11,650 nt of DNA, from positions 1-11,650 of the forward strand of contig JBBIUI010000074.1 in NCBI GenBank assembly GCA_037440385.1, written 5' to 3'. The notes beneath the pieces were generated by a model, which saw only the letters and a program-made list of their open reading frames with translations, was not told where the DNA came from and did no database searches. Below are positions 1 through 6,608 of this stretch, piece after piece. Source of the DNA: CG2-30-68-42 sp037440385 (GTDB lineage: Bacteria; Pseudomonadota; Gammaproteobacteria; Burkholderiales; Rhodocyclaceae). The number at the start of each line of letters is the position of its first letter. The stretch's first letter is position 1. Made by a program: the position numbers and the translations under genes.

Positions 1-798
1 GGCGCCTTCCGGCAGCTCGGGCAGACTCATCAGTCCGCCCCACAGCCCCGCGTACGGTCGCTTGTCCAACAGCACCTGGCCGCGCGCGAGGACGACGAGC
101 GCGGTCACCCGTCTTTCGCGAAGGCGGCGAGCCGGGCGAGGCGAGGGCAGCTCGGCCGTGCGTGCCTGACGCCTCGCAACGCATTCCGACCGCACCGGAC
201 AGCGATCGCAGGCCGGGCGCGCCCGCGTGCATACGGTGGCGCCCAGATCCATCAGCGCCTGCGTGTAGCGCGCGACGCCGCGCGCGGGCACGAGCCGTTC
301 GGCCAGGGCCCAGAGCCTGCGCTCGACCTCGCGCTCGGCGGGACATCCGTCGATCCCGAAGGCGCGGCACAGCACGCGCCGGACGTTGCCGTCCAGGATC
401 GCGCCTCGCGTGCCGAATGCGAACGCGGCGATCGCCGCTGCACTGGAGCGCCCGATCCCCGGCAGCGCGGCGATGCCGTCGGCATGCCGCGGGAACGCGC
501 CGCCGTGCTCCGCGACGATGCGCCGGGCGGCGGCATGCAGGTTGCGCGCCCGCGCGTAATAGCCCAACCCGCTCCACAGTCCCAGCACCTCGTCGATGGG
601 GCCGGCGGCGAGCGCATCGAGATCCGGGAAGCGCTCGAGGAAGCGCCGGTAATAGGGGATCACCGTCTCGACGCGGGTCTGCTGGAGCATGATCTCGGCC
701 AGCCAGATCCGGTAAGGATCGCGCGTGTGCTGCCAGGGCAGGTCGTGGCGCCCGTGTCGCGCCTGCCAGCGCACCAGCCGCGCGGCGAACCCATCCAT
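1..798 (-). CDS. mutY: A/G-specific adenine glycosylase MutY (3' end outside window)
   Basis: This base-excision repair enzyme removes adenine mispaired with 8-oxoguanine. The frame is open from an ATG at 798 to the window edge, giving 266 residues; the family is usually about 350, so only the C-terminal part of the 8-oxoG-recognition domain is missing. Visible landmarks are the catalytic Glu35 in LAEIMLQQTRVETV, the helix-hairpin-helix LPGIGRSSAAAI (about 112-123), the catalytic Asp136 in ILDGNVRRVL, and the [4Fe-4S] cysteines C190-x6-C197-x2-C200-x5-C206. The start of the NUDIX-like domain (VTALVVLARGQVLLDKRP) is near 231-248. A GGGAG sits about 9 bases before the ATG. The gene diverges from the membrane protein gene at 915. 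Every catalytic and cluster residue expected in this part is present, so it should be functional. Confidence 0.95.
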   Translation of the reverse strand, partial: MDGFAARLVRWQARHGRHDLPWQHTRDPYRIWLAEIMLQQTRVETVIPYYRRFLERFPDLDALAAGPIDEVLGLWSGLGYYARARNLHAAARRIVAEHGGAFPRHADGIAALPGIGRSSAAAIAAFAFGTRGAILDGNVRRVLCRAFGIDGCPAEREVERRLWALAERLVPARGVARYTQALMDLGATVCTRARPACDRCPVRSECVARRQARTAELPSPRPARRLRERRVTALVVLARGQVLLDKRPYAGLWGGLMSLPELPEGA

Positions 799-875
799 CA
801 GACAGGCTCCCGGCGTACCGATGCCAGCGCAATGGGCGTGCAGGAACCAGCGGGTACCATGGCGTCGCGTGCCGC

Positions 876-881
876 TATACT
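876..881 (+). promoter_or_regulatory. Possible -10 element for the 915 membrane protein gene
   Basis: TATACT lies 33 bases before the GTG start, in the 116-bp divergent space beside mutY. It matches the sigma-70 -10 consensus at 5 of 6 positions. No good -35 is seen at the right distance (GGTACC at 853-858 is poor), so this is tentative. Confidence 0.35.
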
Positions 882-914
882 GCGCGCGAACGCACGAACA
901 CGGGGAGGCGGGAC

Positions 915-1343
915 GTGGCGCAATTCGATGGGGCATCGGGCATGCGGCTGCCCGAGCAGGGCATGGTGGTGCTGACCCATGCGATCTACGCGCTGCATGC
1001 GCTGACCGTGATCAGCGGTGTGATGACTCCGGCATTCATCGTCACGGCGTTCCTGACCGGCTGGCCATCGATCGTCGCGGTGATCCTGAATTACCTCAAG
1101 AGCGGCGAGGCGCGCGGCACCTACCTCGAGTCGCACTTCCGCTGGCAGATCCGCACCTTCTGGTTCGCGCTGCTGTGGGTCGCCGTCGCCGGCCTGCTGG
1201 CGGTGACCGTGCTCGGGATACCGCTCGCCTTCGCGATCGCCGGCCTGTCCGGCCTGTGGGTTCTGTACCGCGTCACCCGCGGTTGGGTGCGGCTCGCAGC
1301 CGGTCAGCCGGCGCCCATCGCGCCGCGCACCGGCGTTCAGTGA
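915..1343 (+). CDS. Small DUF4870-like integral membrane protein
   Basis: This is a 142-residue protein of unknown biochemical role. The start is a GTG at 915, chosen because GGGGAGG (902-908) lies 6 bases before it. It has a hydrophobic stretch at about 20-60 (VVLTHAIYALHAL, then TPAFIVTAFL) and another at about 82-118, which could make three to four membrane segments. Between them is a charged loop with RGTYLESHFRWQIRTFWF. That loop, the closing WVLYRVTRGWVRL and the order of segments resemble the DUF4870 (Tic20/YidH-like) small membrane proteins; the assignment is from memory of the family. Its stop overlaps the convergent anti-sigma gene by 7 bases. It appears to be a single-gene unit. 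Confidence 0.75.
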   Translation: MAQFDGASGMRLPEQGMVVLTHAIYALHALTVISGVMTPAFIVTAFLTGWPSIVAVILNYLKSGEARGTYLESHFRWQIRTFWFALLWVAVAGLLAVTVLGIPLAFAIAGLSGLWVLYRVTRGWVRLAAGQPAPIAPRTGVQ

Positions 1344-1528
1344 CCGGAGCGTCCGATGCGTTCGGACAGTGCGTGGCCGGCGAGCCGGAGGAACTGCATC
1401 TGCTTCTCGAAGGCGCTGCACCCCGCACACATCAGCAAATGGAAACGGATGCGCATGCGCTCGTTGAACGAAAGCTCCCGATCGAGCCCCTCGGAAATCA
1501 TGCCGGTGATCTTCTTGCAAGAGTCCAT
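1337..1528 (-). CDS. Short zf-HC2-type anti-sigma factor
   Basis: The 63-residue soluble protein carries the zinc anti-sigma signature H30-x3-C34-x2-C37 (HLLMCAGC), and C4 in MDSCKK is a likely fourth ligand. Small proteins of this build normally bind and inhibit the ECF sigma factor encoded beside them; many are redox sensitive through the zinc thiols. The ATG at 1528 was chosen because family members typically begin M-x-S-C-K. A GTG at 1573 in the same frame would add 15 residues and overlap the upstream stop by 14 bases; neither start has a strong Shine-Dalgarno sequence. No membrane segment is present. It is the last gene of the minus-strand operon, separated from its presumed sigma partner (3002-3589) by two genes. 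The pairing is inferred from family and operon layout. Confidence 0.8.
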   Translation of the reverse strand: MDSCKKITGMISEGLDRELSFNERMRIRFHLLMCAGCSAFEKQMQFLRLAGHALSERIGRSGH

Positions 1529-1559
1529 GCGGAATTTGTTCGAATGCGCCGCCGAAATC

Positions 1560-2327
1560 TTACACCGTCGCACGGCTGCGCGGCGAGCCGGCAGGCTGCG
1601 CCAGCGCGCGGCGCAGGCTGCGTACCCGCGCCTCGACCGAAACGGCCAGCCTTCCGGTGACCTCGAGCGCGCGATCCTCCAGGGGATCCGAGCCGGGATG
1701 CTCCGCCGCCCACGCGGCGATCACCCGGTCACGCTGCCGCAGCAGTGCCTCGATCTCGGGTCGGAACAAGCGCAGCATCGCACCGATCCAGCGATTGACC
1801 GGCCACGAGGGCCAGGCATGGTCGATCACGAACCGATCGACCATGCGGATGACATCCGCCGCCCGGTACCACGTGTCGCCCGTCACCCAGCGATTGACCG
1901 CGAACAGCGCGACCGGCTCGCCCCACGCGTCCATCGAGATCGCGACGAGATGGGCGAGCGCCCGGTCGCCCTGCGGCCAGGGTTCGGCTCCGTGGCTGGC
2001 CACCGGTGCGATGCCCGCCGGCATTCCCGGTGCGCGCAGGAAGGTGTGGAAGTGCCCGTGCTCGCCGGCATCCCCCCGGTGCGCGTGGTAGTAGTACTGC
2101 GCGTGCGAGTGCGCATCGAACACGTCGTCCTTCGGGTAGTGCTCGTATTCGATGAATTCGCCCTGACCGCGCAGCACCTCGCCCACCACGTTGAGCCCAG
2201 CGTCGACCAGTACGCGCCGGCATTCGATCGCCTCCTCGCCTGCGGCAAGCATGCCCTCGAGCGCGCCGCGCGACAGGGACTTCAGATCGGGCGCGCGCAG
2301 CGCGCGCCGGATCGGCGTCTCGACCAC
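1560..2327 (-). CDS. Histidine-rich conserved protein of unknown function (probably DUF6969)
   Basis: This predicted soluble protein of about 255 residues has no signal peptide. Its middle is dense in histidines and aromatics: YEHYPKDDVFD (61-71), HSHAQYYYHAHR (73-84) and EHGHFHTFLR (89-98), a pattern that suggests a metal site. Later conserved-looking blocks are LAHLVAISMD (124-133), NRWVTGDTWY (145-154) and WPSWPVNRW (172-180). I believe this is the family catalogued as DUF6969, but I cannot confirm the number here; no function is known to me. The frame stays open upstream to 2399, but that part only mirrors the repeat tail of the cytochrome gene. The chosen GTG at 2327 follows the cytochrome stop after one base, suggesting translational coupling, although no clear ribosome site is seen. 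Its stop at 1560 lies at the anti-sigma gene. Confidence 0.75.
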   Translation of the reverse strand: MVETPIRRALRAPDLKSLSRGALEGMLAAGEEAIECRRVLVDAGLNVVGEVLRGQGEFIEYEHYPKDDVFDAHSHAQYYYHAHRGDAGEHGHFHTFLRAPGMPAGIAPVASHGAEPWPQGDRALAHLVAISMDAWGEPVALFAVNRWVTGDTWYRAADVIRMVDRFVIDHAWPSWPVNRWIGAMLRLFRPEIEALLRQRDRVIAAWAAEHPGSDPLEDRALEVTGRLAVSVEARVRSLRRALAQPAGSPRSRATV

Positions 2328-2328
2328 C

Positions 2329-2925
2329 TCAGCGCTTCGCGGCACAGGGGTTGCCGGCCGCGCAGGGATTCTTCGCGGCGCACGGGTTCTTGGCGGCACA
2401 CGGATTGGCGCCCGCCTTGCCGGGCTTGAAGCTCTTCTGCACCGTCGCGGTGTAGGCGGTCAGCGCGGCCAGTTCGCGCGACTCCCAGCCCAGCGGCTTC
2501 GTTGCCATCGGCATCACCATGCACGCCTGCACCATCTCGTCGAGATGCACCTTCTTGAGCCCTGCCTGCTCGGTCGTCATCTGGACCGCGTGCGGATACG
2601 GCTTGGCGAAACTCGCCTGGAACGAGGCACCGCCCTGATGGCAGGTGTTGCACGACAGGCCGTTGCTGCTCAGCTTGGTGTCATTCCACAGGGCCTTGCC
2701 TTCCTTGACCAGCTCGGCCTTCTTTCCGGAGGCGAGCTTGGTGCCCTTGGGGCGAGTGATCAGTTTGGGATCGATTCCGCCTTTCGCGGCGCATGGGTTT
2801 GCGGCGGCGCAGGGATTCTTCGCTTTCGCCGCGCACGGATTCGCCGCGGCGGCCGGCACCGCCCCGAGCGCGAGCGAGAGCATGCCGGCAAGGCCATAAG
2901 CGATGGGTTTGAAGGCTGGATTCAT
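2329..2925 (-). CDS. Secreted mono-heme c-type cytochrome with NPCAA repeats at both ends
   Basis: This 198-residue periplasmic protein starts with a signal peptide (hydrophobic core about 9-22, cleavage near AAAA at 25-28). Heme c is attached at C92-N-T-C95-H96. A CMVMPM segment at 135-140 probably supplies the axial methionine, and WESRELAALTAYTATVQ (147-163) is the usual closing helix of such domains. The mature protein begins with three NPC motifs (29-31, 37-39, 43-45) and ends with four at an exact 6-residue period (174-197), each followed by Ala-Ala and mostly Lys. That gives 7 non-heme cysteines in low-complexity tails, plus C135. AGGAGA lies 8 bases before the ATG at 2925. It is the second gene of the operon, 76 bases after the sigma gene. 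An electron-transfer or redox/metal-sensing role is inferred; the partner is unknown. Confidence 0.9.
   Translation of the reverse strand: MNPAFKPIAYGLAGMLSLALGAVPAAAANPCAAKAKNPCAAANPCAAKGGIDPKLITRPKGTKLASGKKAELVKEGKALWNDTKLSSNGLSCNTCHQGGASFQASFAKPYPHAVQMTTEQAGLKKVHLDEMVQACMVMPMATKPLGWESRELAALTAYTATVQKSFKPGKAGANPCAAKNPCAAKNPCAAGNPCAAKR
2335..2406 (-). repeat. Tandem 18-bp coding repeat (four NPCAA-type units)
   Basis: The 3' end of the cytochrome gene encodes four consecutive six-residue units NPCAAK, NPCAAK, NPCAAG and NPCAAK. The codons vary slightly between copies, so the repeat looks maintained at protein level and is not a very recent slip duplication. Confidence 0.85.
2782..2841 (-). 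repeat. Imperfect NPCAA repeat after the signal peptide
   Basis: Three NPCAA units, spaced 8 and 6 residues apart, lie immediately after the predicted signal cleavage site of the cytochrome. They match the C-terminal repeat block in motif although some 400 bases of heme-domain sequence separate the two. Confidence 0.8.
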
Positions 2926-3001
2926 GTTCGGTCTCCTGTGGTGAGGGTCGGGTAGGTCGCTGGCATGCGGGCGGCCGGCGCCGCGATCCGGACGACAGGC
3001 G

Positions 3002-3589
3002 TCAGGAATGATCGGCTCCGGCGAACCATTTCGTTTCCAGACACGCGCGCAACTGCGCGCGGGCGCGAAACAGCATGACCGAGCAATTGGTCGCCGTGAT
3101 CTCCACCGTCTTACAGATATCTTCGATCGACTCGCCCATCACCTCGCGCAGGTAGAACACCTCGGCGATGCGCTCGGGCAGCCGCTTCATGCATACGTCC
3201 ATGACCGCCCAGAACTGCTGCTGCTCGAGCGCCGCGCGCGGATCGCCCCACGCGTGCGGGCGCGCATGTTCATCCCAGTGTCCGTTGCGGGAAAACAGCG
3301 CGTCGAGATCGTCTTCCGAGACTTCCTCTCCGTCGCCCGGTTCGATCTGCACTTCGTGGGTGCGGGCGCGCGCACGCGCGAGGTCCGCGATCTTGTTGCG
3401 CAGGATCGCGACCAGCCAGGTGCGCAGCGACGAGCGACCCTGGTAGCTCGCGAACGTGTTGACCGCGGCGACCAGCGTCTCCTGCACGGCATCCTCGGCG
3501 AGATCCGCATCGCGCAGTCGCATCAGCGCGTAGTAGTACAGATACTTGCGTTCCTGTTGCAGGGTCTTGTCGTCGAGCGTGCCTGACAT
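3002..3589 (-). CDS. ECF-type RNA polymerase sigma factor
   Basis: This 195-residue sigma-70 family protein consists of region 2 and region 4 only. Region 2 is at about 13-72 (LAEDAVQETLVAAV, then SYQGRSSLRTWLVAILRNKIADL). Region 4 is at about 122-183 (RLPERIAEVFYLREV, then IEDICKTVEITATNCSVMLFRARAQLR). The acidic linker ends in a GHWDEHARPHAWGDP block; a GHW...W signature here is typical of a betaproteobacterial group whose sigma gene is normally followed directly by a zf-HC2 anti-sigma gene. The ATG at 3589 was preferred over an upstream in-frame start at 3631 because AAGGGA lies 7 bases before it. It is the first gene of the minus operon and divergent from the DUF3179 gene. It probably directs transcription of its own operon and perhaps the divergent one (inference). 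Confidence 0.95.
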   Translation of the reverse strand: MSGTLDDKTLQQERKYLYYYALMRLRDADLAEDAVQETLVAAVNTFASYQGRSSLRTWLVAILRNKIADLARARARTHEVQIEPGDGEEVSEDDLDALFSRNGHWDEHARPHAWGDPRAALEQQQFWAVMDVCMKRLPERIAEVFYLREVMGESIEDICKTVEITATNCSVMLFRARAQLRACLETKWFAGADHS

Positions 3590-3739
3590 GTTCCGTCCCT
3601 TGCTGGAGGCGGACCGGATCTCGTGCCGCAACGCATTCTACCGAAACGAAGTCCGGCGCGAACGTAAGGACACCGTTCGGCGCGACGACCAATGACCGGA
3701 TCCCGCGCACCTGCGCGTCCTCGGGAAGGATCGCACGAC
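3590..3739. promoter_or_regulatory. Divergent regulatory region between the sigma and DUF3179 genes
   Basis: This 150-bp spacer must carry promoters for both directions. On the minus strand TAGAAT (3635-3640 on the plus strand as attcta) could be a -10 for the sigma operon, but the -35 choices (TTCGCG at 16 bp, TTACGT at 21 bp) are poor. I see no convincing ECF-type promoter pair by eye. A shared or autoregulated control region is inferred from layout alone. Confidence 0.4.
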
Positions 3740-4684
3740 ATGTCCACGGCACGAAGGCTCGCCCGCGTCCTCGTCGCTGCGAGCTGCATGCTCGGCGCGA
3801 CGCTCGGGGCCGGCGCGGCGCAACTGAACGGCTTCGATCTGTCCGGCGCCCTCGTGCCCGAATCCGAGATCCGGGCGGGCGGTCCGCCTCGGGACGGCAT
3901 TCCGGCGATCGATCGGCCCCGATTCGTCGGCGCCGCGCAGGCGCGCTTTCTCGCGCCGCAGGACCGCGTGCTCGGCGTCGTGCGCAACGGCTACGCCAAG
4001 GCCTACCCGATACGCATCCTCAACTGGCACGAGATCGTCAATGACCGTTTCGGGTCGGAACCGGTCATGGTCAGTTACTGCCCGCTGTGCGGAACCGGCA
4101 TGGCGTATCGAGCGCGCGTGGCCGGCGACGCGCTCGATTTCGGCGTCTCCGGATTGCTGTACAACAGCGACGTGCTGTTCTATGACCGCAAGACCGGCTC
4201 GCTGTGGTCCCAGGTGCTCGCGCAGGCGATCAGCGGGCCGCTCAAGGGAAGCCGGCTCACGACGATCCCGGTCGCGCATACCAACTGGTCGGACTGGCGC
4301 TCGCGCCATCCGAATACCCTGGTGCTGTCGACGGAAACCGGGTACGCGCGCGATTACGATCGCGATCCGTATGCCGGATACGAATCGAGCCGCGAGACGC
4401 TGTTTCCGGTGCGCCATACGAGCGAGCGTTTCCATGCAAAGGAAACGGTGCTCGGCATCGAGGTCGATGGCCTGTACAAGGCTTATCCGTTCTCGGAGCT
4501 CGCGAAGACGGCCGGTCCGGTCAGCGAGCGAATCGGTGCCCGCAGGCTGACCATCACGTTCGACGCCGCGCATCGCAGCGCGAGTGTGCGCGACGAGATG
4601 GGCAATGAACTGCCCGCGATCACCGGATACTGGTTCGCCTGGTTCGCCTTTCATCCCGACACCCAGGTCTACGTCGCACCGTGA
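3740..4684 (+). CDS. Secreted DUF3179 domain protein
   Basis: The 314-residue protein begins with a signal peptide (MSTARR, hydrophobic core about 8-25, cleavage near GAGAAQ). The rest matches the DUF3179 family in order: a VLGVVRNGYAKAYPIRILNWHEIVND block (78-102), the two-cysteine motif C114-P-L-C117-G-T-G, GLLYNSDVLFYDRKTGSLWSQ (138-158), and a closing WFAWFAFHPDT (298-308). The family has no established biochemical activity that I know of; the CPLCGTG pair suggests a redox or metal site in the periplasm. The ATG at 3740 was chosen because GGGAAGGA lies 9 bases upstream; the frame is open further upstream but only through the promoter region. It is divergent from the sigma gene and translationally coupled to the next gene through a GTGA overlap. 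Confidence 0.92.
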   Translation: MSTARRLARVLVAASCMLGATLGAGAAQLNGFDLSGALVPESEIRAGGPPRDGIPAIDRPRFVGAAQARFLAPQDRVLGVVRNGYAKAYPIRILNWHEIVNDRFGSEPVMVSYCPLCGTGMAYRARVAGDALDFGVSGLLYNSDVLFYDRKTGSLWSQVLAQAISGPLKGSRLTTIPVAHTNWSDWRSRHPNTLVLSTETGYARDYDRDPYAGYESSRETLFPVRHTSERFHAKETVLGIEVDGLYKAYPFSELAKTAGPVSERIGARRLTITFDAAHRSASVRDEMGNELPAITGYWFAWFAFHPDTQVYVAP

Positions 4685-4962
4685 GACCCGGCATCGCCCG
4701 CAGCGGGATGCCGCAGCCCGGGACCAGGGAGCGCGCACCGTCGCCGCGGCGTGCGATCCTGGTGCGCAGCCTCGTCACGGCCCTGGTGGTGGGCACTGCG
4801 CTCAATGTCGTGAATCAGGGCGAGTATCTGCTCGCGGGCGAAGGACTGATGTGGGGCCGTTGCCTGCTGAACTATCTGGTTCCCTTCTGTGTCGCCGCCT
4901 TCAGCGCGTGGCAGACCCAGCGGCAGTGCCGGCCGGATCGCACACCGGACCGACCCGACTGA
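4681..4962 (+). CDS. nrtS: Small two-helix membrane protein, NrtS-like (nitrate/nitrite transporter family)
   Basis: The protein has 93 residues with two hydrophobic segments at about 27-46 (LVRSLVTALVVGTALNVV) and 60-78 (NYLVPFCVAAFSAW). The N-Q-G motif at 45-47 and the PFCVA motif at 68-72 match my memory of NrtS, a very short nitrate/nitrite transport protein probably acting as an oligomer in the inner membrane. The GTG start at 4681 overlaps the DUF3179 stop by 4 bases (GTGA), which fixes the start and implies coupled translation. The first 25 residues are basic, disordered-looking and longer than the family core needs. Substrate specificity is not shown by the sequence. Confidence 0.7.
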   Translation: MRPGIARSGMPQPGTRERAPSPRRAILVRSLVTALVVGTALNVVNQGEYLLAGEGLMWGRCLLNYLVPFCVAAFSAWQTQRQCRPDRTPDRPD

Positions 4963-4968
4963 GCCGCC

Positions 4969-4985
4969 GGCCGATTGCATCGGCC
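4969..4985 (+). terminator. Weak hairpin after nrtS-like gene
   Basis: GGCCGAT and ATCGGCC form a perfect 7-bp stem around a 3-base loop, starting 7 bases after the stop at 4962. No U-run follows, so it may only slow polymerase or protect the 3' end. Confidence 0.35.
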
Positions 4986-5235
4986 TGCATGCGTAGTTGC
5001 CGCAAGCGCCGTACGTAACGGCATCCGATTCCGAGCAATCTCCCCCGCTGCGTTGCGTGGCGGCACGAATTTCGTCGTCTCTTCGCCGGCACTACAGTCC
5101 CTGCACCAGCATTCGGCAGGCGTTCCGTGTGTCCCAACGGTACGGCGCCGACCGAGGTTTGACGTCTCGCCTGGCGAGGCCACCTTCCCGCGGGGTGATG
5201 GATCGCGGGATTTTCGAAAACGAAGGAGACCTTGC

Positions 5236-6408
5236 ATGAGGAGAAGTCGCATGAAAACGAAACTGGTGGCCTTGTCCGTGAGCGCAGCACTGGCGCCGGC
5301 CGTGGCGAGATCGGAAGAGAGCAACGTCACGATCTACGGCCTGATCGACGCCTACTATGTGCATGCCACCGGGGACGCTGCCACCGGCGGCCAGAGCGTC
5401 AATGCGCTGCAAAGCGGACAGACGGCGGGATCGCGCCTGGGTTTCCGGGGAAGCGAGGATCTCGGCGGCGGCCTGAGCGCAGTGTTCACACTGGAGAACG
5501 GATTCGCGGTCGATAACGGCTCCGTGCAGAACGCGGACTCGACCGTCGCAGGCGCCTCGCTCTTCACGCGCCAGGCCTGGGTCGGACTGAAATTCAAGGA
5601 TGTCGGCGCGTTTTCCATCGGCCGCCAATACGCACCCGGCTACTTCATGTTCGTGTCCGGCCACGGCGGCGACTGGTACGTGCTCGGCCCGATCGCGACG
5701 CTGCTCGGCAAGGCGACGGATTCGGGTAGTGCGGCCGGCACCTACCAGGCTGCGACGCCTTCGCGGATCAGCAACTCCTTCGTCTATCAGTCCGAAACCT
5801 GGAACGGTTTCTCGGGCCGCTTCCTGTACGGTTTCGGCAACGAGACGCCGCAGGACACGGCCACCGCGAACAAGAAGGACAACCGGGTCGTCGGCCTGGG
5901 CCTGGATTACAAGAACGGTCCGTTGATCGTCCAGGTCAGCTTCAGCAACAAGGATCTCCCGAACGGAACCGGTGGCAACGAGGATCTGCGCGAAAACGGC
6001 ATCAGCGCGTCCTACGACTTCGGCCTGGCGAAATTCTACGGCTTCTTCGTCGATCAGTCCGATGATACCCGCCAAGCCGTCGTCGGCTGCGGTGGCCTGG
6101 CCGTCGGAGATTGCTCGGAGGCGAGGACCTACGGGCTCGGGCTGAACGTGCCTGTGCTGGGCAATCGCGGCAGCGTGAAGCTCCTGTATGCGAAGAAAGA
6201 TGTCCGGAATGTGTCCAACGAGGATGCAAACGGATGGAGCATCGCCTACGAGCATGCGTTGTCCAAGCGCACCGCGCTGTACGCGATCTACTCCAAGCTG
6301 GACAACGATTCGCAGGCCAACTTCAATACCGCCGGCACGGGGTTGGGCGCGGCCGCCAACGGCTCGACGCCGAAGGCGCTCGGACTCGGCGTGCGCCACA
6401 CTTTCTGA
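5236..6408 (+). CDS. Gram-negative outer-membrane porin
   Basis: This 390-residue general-diffusion porin of the 16-strand, probably trimeric type forms an outer-membrane channel for small hydrophilic solutes. It has an N-terminal signal peptide (basic start, then LVALSVSAALAPAVA). Strand 1 is NVTIYGLIDAYYVH, followed by the family landmarks SRLGFRGSEDLGGGLSAVFTLE, LFTRQAWVGLK and FSIGRQYAP (constriction-loop entry), with C-terminal GLGVRHTF ending in the phenylalanine that the BAM complex recognises. Two starts are plausible: ATG at 5236 (AAGGAG 7 bases upstream) and ATG at 5251 (AGGAG 7 bases upstream); both leave a signal peptide. The frame is open back to 4975, but that stretch is not porin-like. 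Two cysteines (285, 293) in a predicted surface loop are unusual for porins. It is a single gene followed by a terminator. Confidence 0.92.
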   Translation: MRRSRMKTKLVALSVSAALAPAVARSEESNVTIYGLIDAYYVHATGDAATGGQSVNALQSGQTAGSRLGFRGSEDLGGGLSAVFTLENGFAVDNGSVQNADSTVAGASLFTRQAWVGLKFKDVGAFSIGRQYAPGYFMFVSGHGGDWYVLGPIATLLGKATDSGSAAGTYQAATPSRISNSFVYQSETWNGFSGRFLYGFGNETPQDTATANKKDNRVVGLGLDYKNGPLIVQVSFSNKDLPNGTGGNEDLRENGISASYDFGLAKFYGFFVDQSDDTRQAVVGCGGLAVGDCSEARTYGLGLNVPVLGNRGSVKLLYAKKDVRNVSNEDANGWSIAYEHALSKRTALYAIYSKLDNDSQANFNTAGTGLGAAANGSTPKALGLGVRHTF

Positions 6409-6431
6409 CGGCACGCAGGCCTCGCATCGGG

Positions 6432-6458
6432 CGGGCACCTTCGGGTGCCCGTTTGTCT
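6432..6458 (+). terminator. Rho-independent terminator of the porin gene
   Basis: CGGGCACC (6432-6439) pairs perfectly with GGTGCCCG (6444-6451) around a stable TTCG tetraloop, followed by TTTGTCTT. It begins 24 bases after the porin stop. Confidence 0.8.
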
Positions 6459-6496
6459 TCATCGGCCTTCGCCCCGCTCGGGATGAAACGTTTCCT

Positions 6497-6608
6497 CGTC
6501 ATCGCGAGGAGCGCAGGGACATTCCCCCGTCATCGCGAGGAACGCGGGGACATTCCCCCGTCATTGCGAGGAGCGCAGCTCTTTCCCTCGTCATTGCGAG
6601 GAGCGCAG
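6497..6608. repeat. Four tandem copies of a REP-like intergenic repeat
   Basis: The core CGTCATYGCGAGGARCGCRG begins at 6497, 6528, 6559 and 6589, with periods of 31, 31 and 30 bp. The first two copies carry ATCGCG and a GGGACATTCCC tail; the last two carry ATTGCG. The fourth copy reads straight into the GACGAAGCAATCTC inverted-repeat arm. This core is the kind of dispersed intergenic palindrome seen in many bacterial genomes. No transposase of its own is present here. Confidence 0.78.

Noticed and set aside
162..692. Open frame on the plus strand across mutY
   Set aside because: Arg/Pro/Ala-rich translation with no features. The minus strand encodes MutY with complete catalytic and Fe-S residues.
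2328..2399. Upstream extension of the His-rich protein to an ATG at 2399
   Set aside because: This part lies inside the cytochrome NPCAA repeat in another frame and reads as Arg/Pro-rich shadow. The GTG at 2327 fits an operon junction better.
5159..5164. TTGACG as a porin -35 element
   Set aside because: No acceptable -10 hexamer is found 16-18 bases downstream, so I did not call a promoter.
4975..5235. N-terminal extension of the porin frame
   Set aside because: The added 87 residues would precede the signal peptide and are not porin-like. Two good Shine-Dalgarno/ATG pairs lie at 5236 and 5251.
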